The notes beneath the pieces are model-generated. The model ran no database searches and was not told the DNA's origin. It worked only from the letters and a program-made list of their open reading frames with translations. DNA of 23,017 nucleotides from NCBI GenBank assembly GCA_902600395.1, contig CACKJL010000011.1:1-23017 (forward strand). Reading direction: 5' to 3'. Position numbers and translations under genes: made by a program. This document shows, one piece after another, positions 22,696-23,017 of this stretch. Within the stretch, counting starts at the first letter, position 1, and each line of letters opens with the position of its first letter. Source of the stretch: an uncultured Prochlorococcus sp. GTDB taxonomy: Bacteria > Cyanobacteriota > Cyanobacteriia > PCC-6307 > Cyanobiaceae.

Positions 22696-23017
22696 TTATA
22701 TTATTAACATAAAAAATATAAGCGGAGCAGCAAATCTTACAAATGTTTTTCTTATAATATCTATATTATTTGCAATTTCTAACTTCTTTATTTCAGGAGG
22801 ATATTTCAATATAACTTTGTCATATACATCAAGATTTTGGGTTTTGTTAATATTTTTCCATGGTTCATCTTTATCTTCAGACTTCTTGTACCACTTCCAA
22901 AAATAATTTATTATCCTATCTTCTCCCAATAATTTTATTTCATCCTTACTTATAAATCCCATATCGTGATTATATGTTTGTGTTTTTAAAATCATATAAT
23001 CCTCATCGAATATCTTA
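22696..23017 (-). CDS. Hypothetical protein with C-terminal membrane helix (possibly partial at its 5' end)
   Basis: From the ATG at 22993-22995 the protein has 99 residues; the same frame stays open to the window edge and reads KIFDEDYMILKT, which looks like coding sequence, so the true start may lie outside. The soluble part is charged (GFISKDEIKLLGEDRIINYFWKWYKK, then VILKYPPEIKKLE), and residues about 84-99 of the short form (VRFAAPLIFFMLII) are a membrane anchor at the very C terminus. No family recognised. It is first of the visible three-gene set with the 33-residue protein and the ABC ATPase. Confidence 0.6.
   Translation of the reverse strand, partial: KIFDEDYMILKTQTYNHDMGFISKDEIKLLGEDRIINYFWKWYKKSEDKDEPWKNINKTQNLDVYDKVILKYPPEIKKLEIANNIDIIRKTFVRFAAPLIFFMLII

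Overview
The window looks like the chromosome of a high-light-adapted Prochlorococcus or a very close marine picocyanobacterium. The reasons are the very AT-rich DNA, genes that touch or overlap with few Shine-Dalgarno sites, and gene families typical of picocyanobacteria: a class I fructose-bisphosphate aldolase, a DUF3685/Ycf55-type protein, a photosystem I accumulation factor-like protein, a DUF3727 protein beside ruvX, and a SynFtn-like ferritin. This assignment comes from protein recognition and reading of composition, not from a search. I see no tRNA, rRNA, CRISPR array, insertion sequence or phage gene, and no gene-free stretch over 300 bases.

Layout. Positions 65-14751 are one long run of minus-strand genes. 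In transcription order they are hisA; a tight run made of the DUF3685 protein, a cysteine-free thioredoxin-fold protein, a membrane-anchored F420-ligase-like protein, a GNAT-like protein, ruvX, the DUF3727 protein, a YqeG-type phosphatase, proB, lpxD and leuB; then phosphoribulokinase; accD with a secreted hypothetical and a Gfo/Idh oxidoreductase; and class I aldolase. Several junctions overlap by 3-4 bases, so much of this is probably co-transcribed. The content is core metabolism: carbon fixation and glycolysis, fatty acid, Leu/Pro/His and lipid A synthesis, plus photosynthesis-linked proteins of unknown role.

Positions 14844-18647 are mixed-strand housekeeping genes: a CSP41-like epimerase, pgsA (overlapping it tail to tail), a PPC(DUF296)-glutaredoxin fusion preceded by a 14-codon leader ORF, a small conserved-looking protein, an NAD(P)-binding SDR protein and endonuclease III.

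Positions 18660-22995 look like an iron-response island. They hold an FbpC/FutC-like ABC ATPase behind a perfect palindrome, ferritin, a Crp/Fnr-family regulator with a small downstream partner, a zinc-ribbon membrane peptide, and an ABC ATPase preceded by two small membrane proteins. I found three Fur-box-like sequences sharing the core GATAATGA(G/A)AAT. One lies inside the predicted ferritin promoter; the other two flank and overlap the predicted promoter of the Crp-like regulator as a 13-bp inverted repeat. Reading the gap upstream of ferritin on the minus strand also shows a 40-codon ORF for a lysine- and cysteine-rich peptide, divergent from ferritin across the same Fur box. This is the best candidate here for something undescribed.
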